From NCBI GenBank assembly GCA_963821935.1, contig CAWGFM010000004.1, positions 806,001-870,000 on the forward strand: a DNA stretch of 64,000 nucleotides, in the 5' to 3' direction. The notes below the pieces were generated by a model that was given only the letters and a program-made list of their open reading frames with translations, had not been told where the DNA came from and searched no databases. The position numbers and the translations under genes were made by a program. The stretch is from JAOUEA01 sp963821935 (GTDB lineage Bacteria; Actinomycetota; UBA4738; HRBIN12). Shown here piece after piece: positions 1 to 8,997 of the stretch. The stretch's first letter is position 1, and each line of letters opens with the position of its first letter.

Positions 1-930
1 GATCCCGATGGCGGTCCGGGGGTTCCGTGAGCAGAAGTACGACGCGCACGAGTGCGCGATGTTCCTGCCCGCCCGCACCAGCTGCGGCATGCCGCCGATC
101 GAATCCATGACGCCTCTCCAGCCGTAGGACCAGGTCAGGCGCACCGTCTGATGCTTCTCGACACGGTGCAGCACGTTCGCGCCTTTGCCCGAGGTCCGGG
201 ACGAGAGGACGATGGCTTTGGCGGGAACCCCCATGCGGGCCGATCCGCATCGGCTCCGCACGACCTGGTAGTCGCGTACCAGGCCGACCCCGTCCTTGCC
301 GAACGCGCGCTTGCCCGCGGGCATCAGGCGTACCGAGCACGAGCCGGAACGCGGTCTCACGGACGAGCCACCGTAGGGCGTGAACGCGACCACCTCACCG
401 CCACGAGGTCGTCCCGTGTTCCATCCGCCCACCGGGAACCGTCGTCTCGTGCTCAGGTTCTTGGCCGACACCGTGACCTCCTGGGTGTCGATGAAGCTCT
501 GCTGCTCGTCCTGGCTGATGGCGAAACTGGCCCCGTTCTGCAGCCCCAGACCCTTCAACGAGCCGTCTTCGGCGAACGGGTGCAGCGGGCGCCCCGGATC
601 GATCGTGAAGTCCCCGTTGACGGCGGCCAGAGCACCGTGGGCAGCACCGATGGCGCTGGGCTTGGCCCACACACCCATGGTTCCGCCGGCCGTCGCGGTG
701 TCCAGCGTGACCGATGCGCTCGGGTCCACGGTCAGGACGTGGACGATCCATGGACCATCAGGGTCGGCGATCCTGGTGTACGTGAGCCCCGGGGCGAGCA
801 CCTGCCTGGCGATGGAACGCACTGGGCGGTGACCAGCGGCCGCGGGGGGCGATGCGTTGGTCGAGACCGAGATGGCGATCATGCCGGCCACGACGACCAC
901 GGCGGCGCTCCGACGTTTCCCTGCTGGCAT
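1..930 (-). CDS. Secreted phosphodiester glycosidase (NAGPA/DUF2233) family protein, 3' end outside window
   Basis: The minus-strand frame is open for 310 codons from an ATG at 930 to the window edge, so the C-terminus is missing. Residues 1-32 look like a Sec signal peptide: MPAGKRR, then a valine/alanine-rich core, then SPPAAAG. The mature part contains AAVNGDF, followed much later by DSIGGMPQLVRAGR and SRNPRTAIGI. This is the usual order in the phosphodiester glycosidase domain (exopolysaccharide biosynthesis protein / NAGPA family), where the next segment normally carries a DGR motif. The expected role is hydrolysis of a sugar phosphodiester or a cell-surface glycan at the outside of the cell. 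Family assignment is from these motifs only; the substrate is unknown. The gene is divergent from the RDD gene. Confidence 0.75.
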   Translation of the reverse strand, partial: MPAGKRRSAAVVVVAGMIAISVSTNASPPAAAGHRPVRSIARQVLAPGLTYTRIADPDGPWIVHVLTVDPSASVTLDTATAGGTMGVWAKPSAIGAAHGALAAVNGDFTIDPGRPLHPFAEDGSLKGLGLQNGASFAISQDEQQSFIDTQEVTVSAKNLSTRRRFPVGGWNTGRPRGGEVVAFTPYGGSSVRPRSGSCSVRLMPAGKRAFGKDGVGLVRDYQVVRSRCGSARMGVPAKAIVLSSRTSGKGANVLHRVEKHQTVRLTWSYGWRGVMDSIGGMPQLVRAGRNIAHSCASYFCSRNPRTAIGI

Positions 931-1012
931 GCGCTAGGCATCGGTCCCCTCGGGGCATCCCTTGAATCGTCCAGAGAGCCTGCGGCCCAACATCTCTGAT
1001 AAGGTGATGCCG

Positions 1013-1522
1013 ATGCGATACATCGGACTGGGGCGTCGTTGCATCGCGCAGCTCATCGATCTGCTCATCATGGGCGGCATCATCGCTGCCATGGGCGATT
1101 ACGGCGACGGACCTGGGTACCAGGTGTCGTGGTTGGGATGGCGCTTCGTCCTCGCGTTCGTCGTCGTTCCCTCGACCTACCTCGTCATGTTCGAATGGCT
1201 GCTGGGCGCCACGCCCGGCAAGCTCGTCATGGGCATCCGCGTCCGCGACGTCCACGGCACACGGATCGGGTTCGGTCAGTCCCTGACACGCAACCTCGCG
1301 CGGCTCATCGATGCGATCCCGTACGTCATCCCGTACCTGGTGGGGGCGGTGGTCGTCTCGCGCTCACCATGCAGGCAGCGCCTGGGGGATCGATGGGCGG
1401 ACACGGTGGTCATCGCCTGGGGATCGGACGTCGAAGCCGACACCCACGCTGCCTCCCAGATCGGGCCCTCACCGTGGCCACCGCTGCCCCCACCACCTGC
1501 CTCGAGGACGCCGGAGTGGTGA
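1013..1522 (+). CDS. RDD family membrane protein
   Basis: A 169-residue protein beginning MRYIGLGRRCIAQLIDLL, which is the RDD signature (Arg followed by two Asp-type positions in the first helix). Hydrophobic segments lie near residues 12-30, 43-62 and 103-117, and the loop GATPGKLVMGIRV is typical of the family. The C-terminus is a proline-rich cytoplasmic tail (WPPLPPPPAS). RDD proteins are small integral membrane proteins, some linked to ion or proton transport; no substrate can be assigned here. I chose the second of two close ATGs (1013, not 1007) because TAAGGT at 1000-1005 lies 7 nt before it, the leaderless promoter spacing used throughout this window. A TTG at 962 is also in frame. 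Confidence 0.8.
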   Translation: MRYIGLGRRCIAQLIDLLIMGGIIAAMGDYGDGPGYQVSWLGWRFVLAFVVVPSTYLVMFEWLLGATPGKLVMGIRVRDVHGTRIGFGQSLTRNLARLIDAIPYVIPYLVGAVVVSRSPCRQRLGDRWADTVVIAWGSDVEADTHAASQIGPSPWPPLPPPPASRTPEW

Positions 1523-1529
1523 GCGTCGT

Positions 1530-2036
1530 CTACCAGCGACTCTCCGTGGCGCCCAGCGCCTGGCGGGCGGTGCACGTCGTCCCCACGCCGTAGAGGGGCT
1601 CGTCGCGGCCCGCGTCCAGCCGCAGGTAGAAGCATGCGCCGGCCTGCGCGCTGATCGCTGCGGCCCACGTGGTCTGGTCGGCGTAGACGCTGATCTCATC
1701 GAGGCCCGACGATTCCTGGTCCGGGCCGACCGCCGCGAGTCGCCCGTCGTGCAGTCCCGCTGCGTTCACGCCGGCGGCGTTCGCGGTCACGAACGAGCCG
1801 GTCGACGAACGCGTCGCCAACGCCGCGGCCTCCGCTTCCCGCAGGTCGAACTGCGCATGCCCGATGGTGTTCGCGATGGGTCGGTTGGCGAAGATCTCGA
1901 CCACCAGCACGATCGAGGAGATGGCGAGCGCGCCCACCACCAGCCAGAACCCTCGGTTCGAGCGGCGCGGCGCCGCCTCGACCTCACCCTCGAACTCGCG
2001 CTCGTAGGTCTCCAGGATCTCGTCGTCGTTCGCCAC
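1530..2036 (-). CDS. Membrane-anchored hypothetical protein with C-terminal two-cysteine domain
   Basis: A 168-residue protein starting at GTG 2036, with TAGGCT at 2043-2048 six nt upstream (leaderless). Residues 1-28 are acidic and cytoplasmic, residues 29-48 form one transmembrane helix (FWLVVGALAISSIVLVVEIF), and the rest should be extracellular. The C-terminal 45 residues (WAAAIS...ACFYL...TTCTA...ESRW) resemble the end of the protein encoded at 8998-9561: Trp-Ala-Ala-Ala, Cys-aromatic-aromatic and Cys-Thr are at matching positions. The two cysteines may form a disulfide. The layout resembles a pilin-like or anchored secreted protein. I do not recognise a named family. Confidence 0.7.
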   Translation of the reverse strand: MANDDEILETYEREFEGEVEAAPRRSNRGFWLVVGALAISSIVLVVEIFANRPIANTIGHAQFDLREAEAAALATRSSTGSFVTANAAGVNAAGLHDGRLAAVGPDQESSGLDEISVYADQTTWAAAISAQAGACFYLRLDAGRDEPLYGVGTTCTARQALGATESRW

Positions 2037-2103
2037 ACCGTCAGCCTATCGCGGTCGGGCACAGAGCCTGGTGCGAGTGAGGCCCCAGCGACGACGGCCT
2101 GGT

Positions 2104-3291
2104 TCACGTGCCCAGGACCCGTCCGAGGTGCTCCAAGCTCTCCAGGTTGTGGCCGGACAGGAACACATCGATGCTCGGCAGCGCGGCGGCCATGCCTCGG
2201 GCCAACGGCTCGTACCGAGGCGAGCCCTTCAACGGGTTCACCCAGACGATCCGATGGGCCAGCCGTCGCATGCGGGTCATCTGTTCGCGCAGCAGCTCGG
2301 GGTCGCCACGTTCCAACCCGTCCGAGCACAGCACGACGACGGCGCCGCGCAACGCCGCCCGCTGGCTCCAGCCGTCGAGCAGGGTTTTGAGCGACTCGCC
2401 GATGCGCGTGCCGCCCTCCCAGTCTTCGACCTGACGGCCGATCTCATCCAACGCTCGGTCCGGGTCCTTCGTCCGCAGCGTGCGCGTGACGCGCGTGAGC
2501 CGTGTGCCGAACACGAAGGTCTCCACGCGCCTGCCGGCGGCCATCGCGGCGTAGGCGAACTGCATCAATGCCCGCGAGTACGGCGCCATCGATCCGCTGA
2601 TGTCCAGGATCAGCACCAACGGCCGGTTGCGGGTCGACCTGGCGCGCCACGCCCGATCGAACGGCTCACCCTGGGTGCGCAACGAGCGACGCAGCGTGCG
2701 CCGAAGATCGAACGCCGCTCCTTTCGACGACGGTCGGGTCCGCCTCGTTCGCTCCCGCGGCACCGCGATCGTCAGCGCGCGGATCAACGCAGCGACCCGG
2801 ACGCGCTCCTCGTCGCTCAGCTGACCGAACGACTTCGAACGGAGCACCTCGGCCCCGCTCGCGATGATGCGGATCGACGATTCCTCGTCGGGCTCGACGT
2901 CCGCGTCATCATCGTCCAGCCCGTGCCATTCGGCGGCCGGGCCGGCGCTCACCTCGAGGTTCTCGGGTTGGTCCCCCCAGTCGAACTCGGGACGCTCGCC
3001 GGGCACCGGCAGGGTCAGCTCGATCTGCAGCTCGCCGGGAGCACCCAGCGATCGGTACCACTCATCGAACGTCTCGTCGAACGCCTGCTGATCGTCGCGG
3101 CGAGCGATCAACGAGCTGCGACCGGCCCAGTAGAGCGACTCGCGATCGGTGATGCCCAACACGCCCACCGCACGGACGAACGTCAGGATCCGCCCCGTGC
3201 CCACCGGCATGCCCCGGGAGCGGAGCTGACGGCCGAACGCGACCAACGGGGGGACGGGTCCGCGCGGACCCGTCGTGACGGCGTCAGCCAT
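2104..3291 (-). CDS. coxE: VWA-domain protein, CoxE-like
   Basis: A 395-residue protein with a von Willebrand factor A domain in its C-terminal half. The MIDAS metal motif DISGSM is at residues 230-235 and CSDGLERGDPELL follows near 345. The N-terminal half (VAFGRQLRSRGMPVGTGR) is typical of CoxE proteins. CoxE acts with the MoxR-type ATPase CoxD in maturing the [CuSMoO2] site of CO dehydrogenase. Start ATG 3291 gives an 8-nt overlap with the upstream ATPase gene, so the two are translationally coupled; a longer in-frame start at 3357 lies inside that gene and is unlikely. The pair sits beside the form II operon rather than in the form I operon 9 kb away. Confidence 0.85.
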   Translation of the reverse strand: MADAVTTGPRGPVPPLVAFGRQLRSRGMPVGTGRILTFVRAVGVLGITDRESLYWAGRSSLIARRDDQQAFDETFDEWYRSLGAPGELQIELTLPVPGERPEFDWGDQPENLEVSAGPAAEWHGLDDDDADVEPDEESSIRIIASGAEVLRSKSFGQLSDEERVRVAALIRALTIAVPRERTRRTRPSSKGAAFDLRRTLRRSLRTQGEPFDRAWRARSTRNRPLVLILDISGSMAPYSRALMQFAYAAMAAGRRVETFVFGTRLTRVTRTLRTKDPDRALDEIGRQVEDWEGGTRIGESLKTLLDGWSQRAALRGAVVVLCSDGLERGDPELLREQMTRMRRLAHRIVWVNPLKGSPRYEPLARGMAAALPSIDVFLSGHNLESLEHLGRVLGT

Positions 3292-4177
3292 CGTCGGCGG
3301 CCGCATCGGCGCCGACCACGTCGCGGAGCCTGGACGCCACCAGGGCATGGTCCTCATGGTCTTTCACGACGGCGCCGAGCGTGTCCGCCGCCCCCGGCTC
3401 GGTGAGATGGTCGGCGCCCAAGAAGGCAAGCGCATTGGCCCAGTCGATCGTCTCCGCCACCCCAGGCAGCTTCGCCAGGTCCATGTCACGGACGCGCGCT
3501 ACGGCCTCAGCGACGTCGCGTGCGAGCTGCTCACCCACGTGCGGCGCCCGCGTACGAACGATGGCGATCTCGCGGTCCAACTGCGGATGGTCGATCCAGT
3601 GGTAGAGGCAACGCCGCTTGAGCGCGTCGTGGAGCTCACGCGTGCGGTTCGAGGTGACGATGACCGCCGGCGGCGTCTGCGCGGCGACCCGTCCCACCTC
3701 GGGGATGGTGACGGCGAACTCACTCAGGATCTCCAGCAGGAACGCCTCGAACTCGTCATCGGCACGATCCAGCTCGTCCACCAACAGGACCGCGCGGTCG
3801 CCTGCGCGGATCGCGGCCAGGAGCGGGCGCTGCACCAGGAACTCCTCACCGAACAGGTCTTCGACATGCGTCTCGGCGTCGGCCGCGTCCATGGCCCGAA
3901 CCGCGATCAACTGTCTCGAGTAGTTCCATTCGTAGAGCGCCTGGTTGGCGTCGATCCCCTCGTAGCACTGGAGCCGGATCAGCTCACGGTCCAGCAGGGT
4001 CGACAACGTCTTGGCGACCTCGGTCTTGCCGACCCCGGCCTCGCCCTCCAGCAGCAGCGGCTTGCCCAACGACAACGACAGGAAGATCGAGGTGGCGAGC
4101 CCACGATCGGCGAGATACGCATGGTCGCCGAGCGCGGCCTGCAGCTCCTCGACCGAGGAGAACGGGAGGCTGGACAT
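3284..4177 (-). CDS. coxD: MoxR-family AAA+ ATPase, CoxD-like
   Basis: A 297-residue AAA+ ATPase with Walker A GEAGVGKT at residues 45-52, Walker B AVLLVDELD at about 129-137, sensor-1-like TSNRTREL near 175 and an arginine-rich ALKRRCLYHW segment. MoxR/CoxD ATPases work with a VWA partner as metal-insertion chaperones; the partner here is the overlapping downstream gene. TAGGCT at 4185-4190 lies 7 nt before the ATG, giving a leaderless promoter for this two-gene operon. Length and motif order match CoxD from aerobic CO oxidisers. Which of the two hydroxylases in the window it matures cannot be told from sequence. Confidence 0.88.
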   Translation of the reverse strand: MSSLPFSSVEELQAALGDHAYLADRGLATSIFLSLSLGKPLLLEGEAGVGKTEVAKTLSTLLDRELIRLQCYEGIDANQALYEWNYSRQLIAVRAMDAADAETHVEDLFGEEFLVQRPLLAAIRAGDRAVLLVDELDRADDEFEAFLLEILSEFAVTIPEVGRVAAQTPPAVIVTSNRTRELHDALKRRCLYHWIDHPQLDREIAIVRTRAPHVGEQLARDVAEAVARVRDMDLAKLPGVAETIDWANALAFLGADHLTEPGAADTLGAVVKDHEDHALVASRLRDVVGADAAADDG

Positions 4178-4216
4178 GGTGGCAAGCCTACCGTGGGCCG
4201 TGGTGAGGCCGGGGCG

Positions 4217-5116
4217 CTACGGCGCCACGTCGGTGTCGGAGAGCGTGGAGGAGACGCCTGCCACCGGCGGCACCCGGATGCCGTTCTCGATCAGCGCCGC
4301 GGATGCCCGGGCACGCAGCATGCGTTCGACATCGAGGCGATGGTTGGGCAACGTCTCGGCGACGGCCCGGATCACTTGCGCCGTGTCGGTGAGCTGCGTG
4401 ACGCCCAGCACCGCCGGCGGTTCACGGAGCCACGCCTTCAACGGTTCCTGGTCCTTCATCGACTCGAACAGTGTCTCCAGCACGGTGCTGACGCGCTCCG
4501 GGTCCTCGGTCAGGGCCACGCGCACGTCGATGATGGCCCGACCCCACCCCCGGGTCTTGTTGCTGGTCACCTGGATCGACCCGTTCGGGATCGTGCTCAG
4601 CGTGCCGTCGAACTGCCGCAGGGTCGTGACCCGCAAGGTGAGGCCTTCGACGCTGCCGGTGACCAGGCCGCCTTCGGTCTGCAGGTCCAGGACGTCCCCC
4701 ACGTCGAACTGGCCTTCCATGGCGATGAACAGGCCCGCAAGGGTGTCCTTCACGACGGTCTGTGCGCCGAAGCCCAACGCCACGCCGGCGATGCCCGCGC
4801 TGGCGAACAGCGGCCCCAACGGCACACCCAGCTCGGCCATCACGACGAGCAGGACGGTGATCCACGCCACGATCTGCAGCGTGCCGGCGATGAGTCCGAT
4901 GACGGTGGCGCGCCTGCGGAGCGCCCGTTCGAGCCGGTGCTCGTCTTCGGCCGCGTTGGCCTTCCGACGTGCTCTCGTGGCCCACATCTTGGTCGCGACG
5001 GTGACGACGAGCGCGAGGCCGACCGCGATGCCGGTGCTGATCGCGACGTCTCGGATCCATTCGGCCGAGAACCGCTCGACCTCGGTACGCGCCTGCGCCA
5101 CCAGGTGGAGGTTCAT
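4217..5116 (-). CDS. mscS: Small-conductance mechanosensitive channel (MscS family)
   Basis: A 299-residue protein with hydrophobic helices at about 24-42, 72-90 and 93-115. The pore helix is Gly/Ala-rich (FASAGIAGVALGFGAQTVVKD), followed by the conserved beta-domain stretch GQFDVGDVLDL and TIPNGSIQVTSN. This is the classic MscS core: a pore helix followed by a cytoplasmic vestibule. Such channels open under membrane tension to release solutes after osmotic downshock. TATCGT at 5124-5129 lies 7 nt before the ATG. It stands alone between the cox accessory genes and the form II coxM and is probably functionally unrelated to them. Confidence 0.9.
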   Translation of the reverse strand: MNLHLVAQARTEVERFSAEWIRDVAISTGIAVGLALVVTVATKMWATRARRKANAAEDEHRLERALRRRATVIGLIAGTLQIVAWITVLLVVMAELGVPLGPLFASAGIAGVALGFGAQTVVKDTLAGLFIAMEGQFDVGDVLDLQTEGGLVTGSVEGLTLRVTTLRQFDGTLSTIPNGSIQVTSNKTRGWGRAIIDVRVALTEDPERVSTVLETLFESMKDQEPLKAWLREPPAVLGVTQLTDTAQVIRAVAETLPNHRLDVERMLRARASAALIENGIRVPPVAGVSSTLSDTDVAP

Positions 5117-5182
5117 GGGCGCGACGATATCGCCTCGTGCCGCACGCAGTCAGGGTGGCGGATGCCTAGCCCCCAAAGTTCG

Positions 5183-6004
5183 CTAGCCCATGGCCTCCTC
5201 GAGCGCGCGGCGCACCAGCACCTTCGACAGCTCCCGGCGGTACTCGGCGCTGCCGAACGCGTCGGACGGAGGCGCGGTGCCTTCGTCGGCGCGCTGGGAT
5301 GCCGTGTCGGGATCGGCGCCCCCGGTGAGCGCTTCTTCCACCCCGGCGGCGCGGATCGGGGTCTCCCCCATGTTGGTGAGCACCACCGAGGCCGACCCAT
5401 TCTGCTGCACCGCCGCCACGCCCACCACGGCCCAGTCGATCGCGCGACGGTGGAACTTGAGGTAGCTCCAGCCGCCGCTGGTCCGCGGGATCCTCACCTC
5501 GGTCAGGAGCTCGTTGGTCTCCAGGTCGGGCGTGAACAATCCCTTGAAGAAGTCGGCGGCGCCGACGTTCCGGGTCTCGCCGCCCGGACCAGCCACCACC
5601 ATCTCCGCGCCCAGCGCCACCATAGCCGTCGGCACGTCGGAGGCAGGGTCGGAGTGCGCCACTGCCCCCCCCAGCGTGCCCATGTGCCGGACCTGCGGGT
5701 CGCCGATCTGCGAGGCCACGTCCGCCACGATCGGACAGGAGGACTGAAGCAGCTCGCTGTTCGCCACGTCGTGATGCCGGGTGAGCGCACCCACCGCGAT
5801 GACGTCGCCGTCCTCTCGGATGTATGACAGATCGCGGATCCGCCCGATGTCGACCAGTTTCGACGGCTGCGCGAACCGCACCTTCATGAGCGGCAGCAGC
5901 GAATGCCCGCCGGCGATAACCTTGGCGTCGGCGTCGGCGCTCAACAGGTCGACGGCGTGCTCGACCGAGTCGGCCCGCTCGTACTCGAAGGCGGCCGGGA
6001 TCAT
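5183..6004 (-). CDS. coxM: FAD-binding medium subunit of form II molybdenum hydroxylase (CoxM-like)
   Basis: A 273-residue flavoprotein of the CO dehydrogenase/xanthine dehydrogenase medium-subunit family. It has the two FAD-binding signatures AGGHSLLPLM (residues about 32-41) and TLGGAVAHSDPASD (about 110-123). It passes electrons from the 2Fe-2S small subunit via FAD to an acceptor. Start ATG 6004 overlaps the stop of the large-subunit gene (ATGA), confirming one operon in the order S-L-M that is characteristic of form II enzymes. It is slightly shorter than the paralogue at 12069. Substrate is unknown because form II enzymes are often not CO dehydrogenases. Confidence 0.88.
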   Translation of the reverse strand: MIPAAFEYERADSVEHAVDLLSADADAKVIAGGHSLLPLMKVRFAQPSKLVDIGRIRDLSYIREDGDVIAVGALTRHHDVANSELLQSSCPIVADVASQIGDPQVRHMGTLGGAVAHSDPASDVPTAMVALGAEMVVAGPGGETRNVGAADFFKGLFTPDLETNELLTEVRIPRTSGGWSYLKFHRRAIDWAVVGVAAVQQNGSASVVLTNMGETPIRAAGVEEALTGGADPDTASQRADEGTAPPSDAFGSAEYRRELSKVLVRRALEEAMG

Positions 6005-8379
6005 GACGCCCCCCCCGCGCCGTTCCCGGCTCTCGCGTCCCGGATCGCGCGCCACACACGCTCCGGGGACGCCGGCTTATCGATATGGGTCACACCGAGA
6101 TGGGAGACGGCGTCGATCACCGCGTTCACGACGGCGGGCGGTGAGGCGATCGTGCCCGCCTCTCCGATGCCTTTCACGCCCAGCGAGTTGGTCGTGGACG
6201 GCGTGACGGTCCTGTCGAGGATCGGCGAGGGGATCTCCACCGCTGTGGGGATCAGGTACTGGGTCATCGACGAGCTCATGAGGTTGCCCGACTCGTCGTA
6301 GGCGGCCTCCTCGTACAGCGCCTCGGCGATCCCTTGTGCCACCCCGCCTTGAACCTGCCCGTCGACGATCATCGGGTTGATCACGTTGCCGCAGTCGTCG
6401 ACGGCCACGTACCGCACGATGTCGGTGTTGCCGGTCTCGGTGTCGACCTCTACCACGCAGACGTGGGTACCCGCCGGCCAGGTGAAGTTCGGTGGGTCGT
6501 AGACCGCTGTGCCTTCGAGCATCGGCTCCACGCCCTCCGGCAATGCATGCGCGTGCCAAGCGGAGGCGGCCAGCTCCGGGATGGTCCTCGCGCTCTCAGG
6601 CGCCCCCTTGACCCGGAATGCTCCCGTGTCCCACTCGACGTCGTCCTCGGCTACCTCGAGCTCATGCGCGGCGATCGTTCGCGCTTTCGCGCGAACCTTC
6701 TCCAGGGCTCGCGCGACCGCCTCCCCGCCCACGCTCGCCGACCGCGAGCCGTATGTGTCCATGCCGAGGCGCGATACCGAGGTGTCGCCGTGCAGCACCT
6801 CGACGTCGTCGGGCGTGACACCGAGTCCGTCGGCGACGATCTGCGACCACGAGGTGTCATGACCTTGGCCGTGCGGCGATGTTCCGGTGCGCACGACGAT
6901 CTTGCCATCGGGACGGCATTCGATCTCGGCCGCGTCCCAGCCGCCCGCCACGTAGCGCAGCGCCCCCAGGATCTCCGACGGCGCGAGGCCGCACATCTCG
7001 ATGTAGCTGGAGAGGCCGATGCCGAGCTGCTTCGGGTCTTTCGCGTCACGTCGGGCCTGCTGTTCCTTGCGGAGCTGTTCGTACTCGGCAAGCTCGAGCG
7101 CGCGATCGAACGTCGGCACATAGTTGGCGGAATCGATGTTGAGGCCCATGATCGACGTGACCGCCTCCTCGGAAGGCGGCAGGAAGTTCTTGCGCCGCAC
7201 CACGGCAGGATCCATGTCGATGCGCCGTGCGAACGCGTCGACGAGCCGTTCGATCACGAACGTCGCCTCGGGTCGCCCGGCTCCGCGGTAGGCGTCGGTC
7301 GGCGTGGCGTTCGTCATGACGCCCGTGAACTCGTACCAATAGGCCTTGGGGTCATATGGGCCCATGTACACCCAGCCTCCGAGCTCGGGGATACCCGGCG
7401 TCAGCAGCTGGAAGTACGCGCCCATGTCCGCCAGCTCGACGAACTTCATGCCCAAGATCTGACCGTCGTCGGTCCCAGCCAGCGTGCAATCGTGCAGCAC
7501 CCCGCGGCCATGGATGGTCGCGACGTAGTTCTCCTGTCTCGTCTCGATCCATTTCACGGGACGGCCCAGCGTCCGCGCGAGGGCGAGGGCTAACGCCTCT
7601 TCCGCGTAGACGTTCAGCTTCGAGCCGAAGCCTCCGCCGACGTCGGGTGCGATGATCCGTAACTTCGACTGCGGGATGCCGGTCGCGATCGAGAGCCCCA
7701 CCCGGGCGATGTGCGGGATCTGGGTCGCGGACACCAGGGTGTATTCGCCTGCAGCCGGGATGCCGTACGCGAGACAGCCTCGGGGCTCGATGGCGTTCGG
7801 GATGAGGCGTGGCTGCGTGTAACGCTCCTGAACGATCACGGGAGCCGTGTCGAAGACAGACTGGTCGCCCCCTCCCCCATGTGACCAATGGACCACCGCG
7901 TTGGTACCGAGGTCCGCATGCAGCACGACCTCGTCCTTCGCGGCGTCTTCGAGATCGAGGACGGCCGGCAGGTCCGTCGCGCTCACGGAGGTGACTTCGG
8001 CAGCGTCCTCCGCCTGCTCACGCGTCTCGGCGACGACGACCGCGACCGCATCACCGGAGAATCGGATCTTGTCCTTGGTGAGCGGCCAATGCGTGGGGAT
8101 CTTGATGTCCTCCGTGATCGGCCACACCATGGGCAGTCCAGCGGGGAACGCGTCTGCCAGATCGGCGGCGGTGAACACGCCCAGCACGCCGGGCATGGAG
8201 GCCGCCGCCGACGTGTCGATCGAATCGATGGTCGCGTGCACGTGAGGCGGCCGCACGAGGGCCATCCACACCATGCCGGCCATGGTCTGGTTATCGATGA
8301 AGTTCGCCTGTCCGGTCAGCAGCTTGGCGTCTTCCTTGCGTAAGACGGAGCGGCCGACGAAGTGCTCAGTTGCGACCAT
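6001..8379 (-). CDS. coxL: Form II CoxL-like molybdopterin hydroxylase large subunit
   Basis: A 792-residue molybdenum-binding subunit. The active-site loop at about residues 363-369 reads AYRGAGR, the form II (BMS) signature, not the AYxCSFR of true form I CO dehydrogenase. It therefore lacks the cysteine that binds copper in the [CuSMoO2] cluster. Other family motifs include VGGGFGSK near 259, TGTSPHGQGHDT near 492, and GVKGIGEAGT near the C-terminus, which contains the conserved catalytic Glu. GAGGAGG precedes the ATG at good spacing, and the gene starts 13 nt after coxS. The likely role is oxidative hydroxylation of an unknown carbonyl or N-heterocyclic substrate. Confidence 0.9.
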   Translation of the reverse strand: MVATEHFVGRSVLRKEDAKLLTGQANFIDNQTMAGMVWMALVRPPHVHATIDSIDTSAAASMPGVLGVFTAADLADAFPAGLPMVWPITEDIKIPTHWPLTKDKIRFSGDAVAVVVAETREQAEDAAEVTSVSATDLPAVLDLEDAAKDEVVLHADLGTNAVVHWSHGGGGDQSVFDTAPVIVQERYTQPRLIPNAIEPRGCLAYGIPAAGEYTLVSATQIPHIARVGLSIATGIPQSKLRIIAPDVGGGFGSKLNVYAEEALALALARTLGRPVKWIETRQENYVATIHGRGVLHDCTLAGTDDGQILGMKFVELADMGAYFQLLTPGIPELGGWVYMGPYDPKAYWYEFTGVMTNATPTDAYRGAGRPEATFVIERLVDAFARRIDMDPAVVRRKNFLPPSEEAVTSIMGLNIDSANYVPTFDRALELAEYEQLRKEQQARRDAKDPKQLGIGLSSYIEMCGLAPSEILGALRYVAGGWDAAEIECRPDGKIVVRTGTSPHGQGHDTSWSQIVADGLGVTPDDVEVLHGDTSVSRLGMDTYGSRSASVGGEAVARALEKVRAKARTIAAHELEVAEDDVEWDTGAFRVKGAPESARTIPELAASAWHAHALPEGVEPMLEGTAVYDPPNFTWPAGTHVCVVEVDTETGNTDIVRYVAVDDCGNVINPMIVDGQVQGGVAQGIAEALYEEAAYDESGNLMSSSMTQYLIPTAVEIPSPILDRTVTPSTTNSLGVKGIGEAGTIASPPAVVNAVIDAVSHLGVTHIDKPASPERVWRAIRDARAGNGAGGAS

Positions 8380-8392
8380 GTCGGACCTCCTC

Positions 8393-8881
8393 TCAGACTC
8401 TGGCGTTCTCTGGGCTGCCGCTCATGGCGCCGGCGGCGTCCACGATGGACTTGACGATGTTCTGGTATCCCGTGCACCGGCAGAGGTTGCCGCTCAGCGA
8501 TTCGCGGATCTCCTCCTCCGTGGGAGCGGGGTTCTCCTTCAGGTAGCTCGCCGCCGCCATCACCATGCCCGGCGTGCAGTAGCCGCATTGCAGCCCGTGG
8601 TTGCGATGGAAGGCGTCCTGCAACGGGTGCATCGTCTCCCCGTCGGCCATTGCCTCGATCGTCGTGACCTCACGGCCGTCGGCCTGCGCCGTGAGCAGCG
8701 TGCAGGACTTCACCGACTCGCCGTCCAGCAGCACCGTGCAGGCGCCACAGGTCGAGGTGTCACATCCGACGTTGGTTCCGGTGAGCCCGAGGGCCTCCCG
8801 GAGGTAGTAGACGAGGAGCGTGCGGCCTTCGACATCGGCCTCGTGCTGCTCCCCGTTGACCGTCACGGAGACGTGCGTCAC
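8393..8881 (-). CDS. coxS: 2Fe-2S small subunit of form II molybdenum hydroxylase (CoxS-like)
   Basis: A 162-residue iron-sulfur protein carrying two [2Fe-2S] clusters. The plant-ferredoxin-type site has GCDTSTCGACTVLLDG with a further Cys in SVKSCT. The all-helical domain site has CGYCTPGM and CRCTGY. I chose GTG 8881 because AAGGAGGG lies about 9 nt upstream and because family members begin with a beta strand like VSVTVNGE; the same frame stays open upstream to 9133 but that stretch overlaps another gene. It is the first gene of the S-L-M operon and relays electrons from the Mo site to FAD. Confidence 0.9.
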   Translation of the reverse strand: MTHVSVTVNGEQHEADVEGRTLLVYYLREALGLTGTNVGCDTSTCGACTVLLDGESVKSCTLLTAQADGREVTTIEAMADGETMHPLQDAFHRNHGLQCGYCTPGMVMAAASYLKENPAPTEEEIRESLSGNLCRCTGYQNIVKSIVDAAGAMSGSPENARV

Positions 8882-8997
8882 GACGTGAACCCTCCTTCGC
8901 GCAGCAGTGCGTGGACAGGCCTGCGGGTTGAGGGTGGAGTCTAGTCCTGGTGGTGTGAAGGCGCGAACCGATGCAGTTAGGGGCAGGTGATGCCGGC

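Noticed and set aside
52..999. Plus-strand open frame at the left edge
   Set aside because: The minus strand encodes a secreted phosphodiester-glycosidase-like protein with signal peptide and family motifs across the same bases.
3275..5827. Long plus-strand open frame of about 850 codons
   Set aside because: It lies antisense to coxE/coxD, mscS and coxM, has Arg/Gly/His-rich low-complexity composition and no family resemblance; it is a by-product of high GC.
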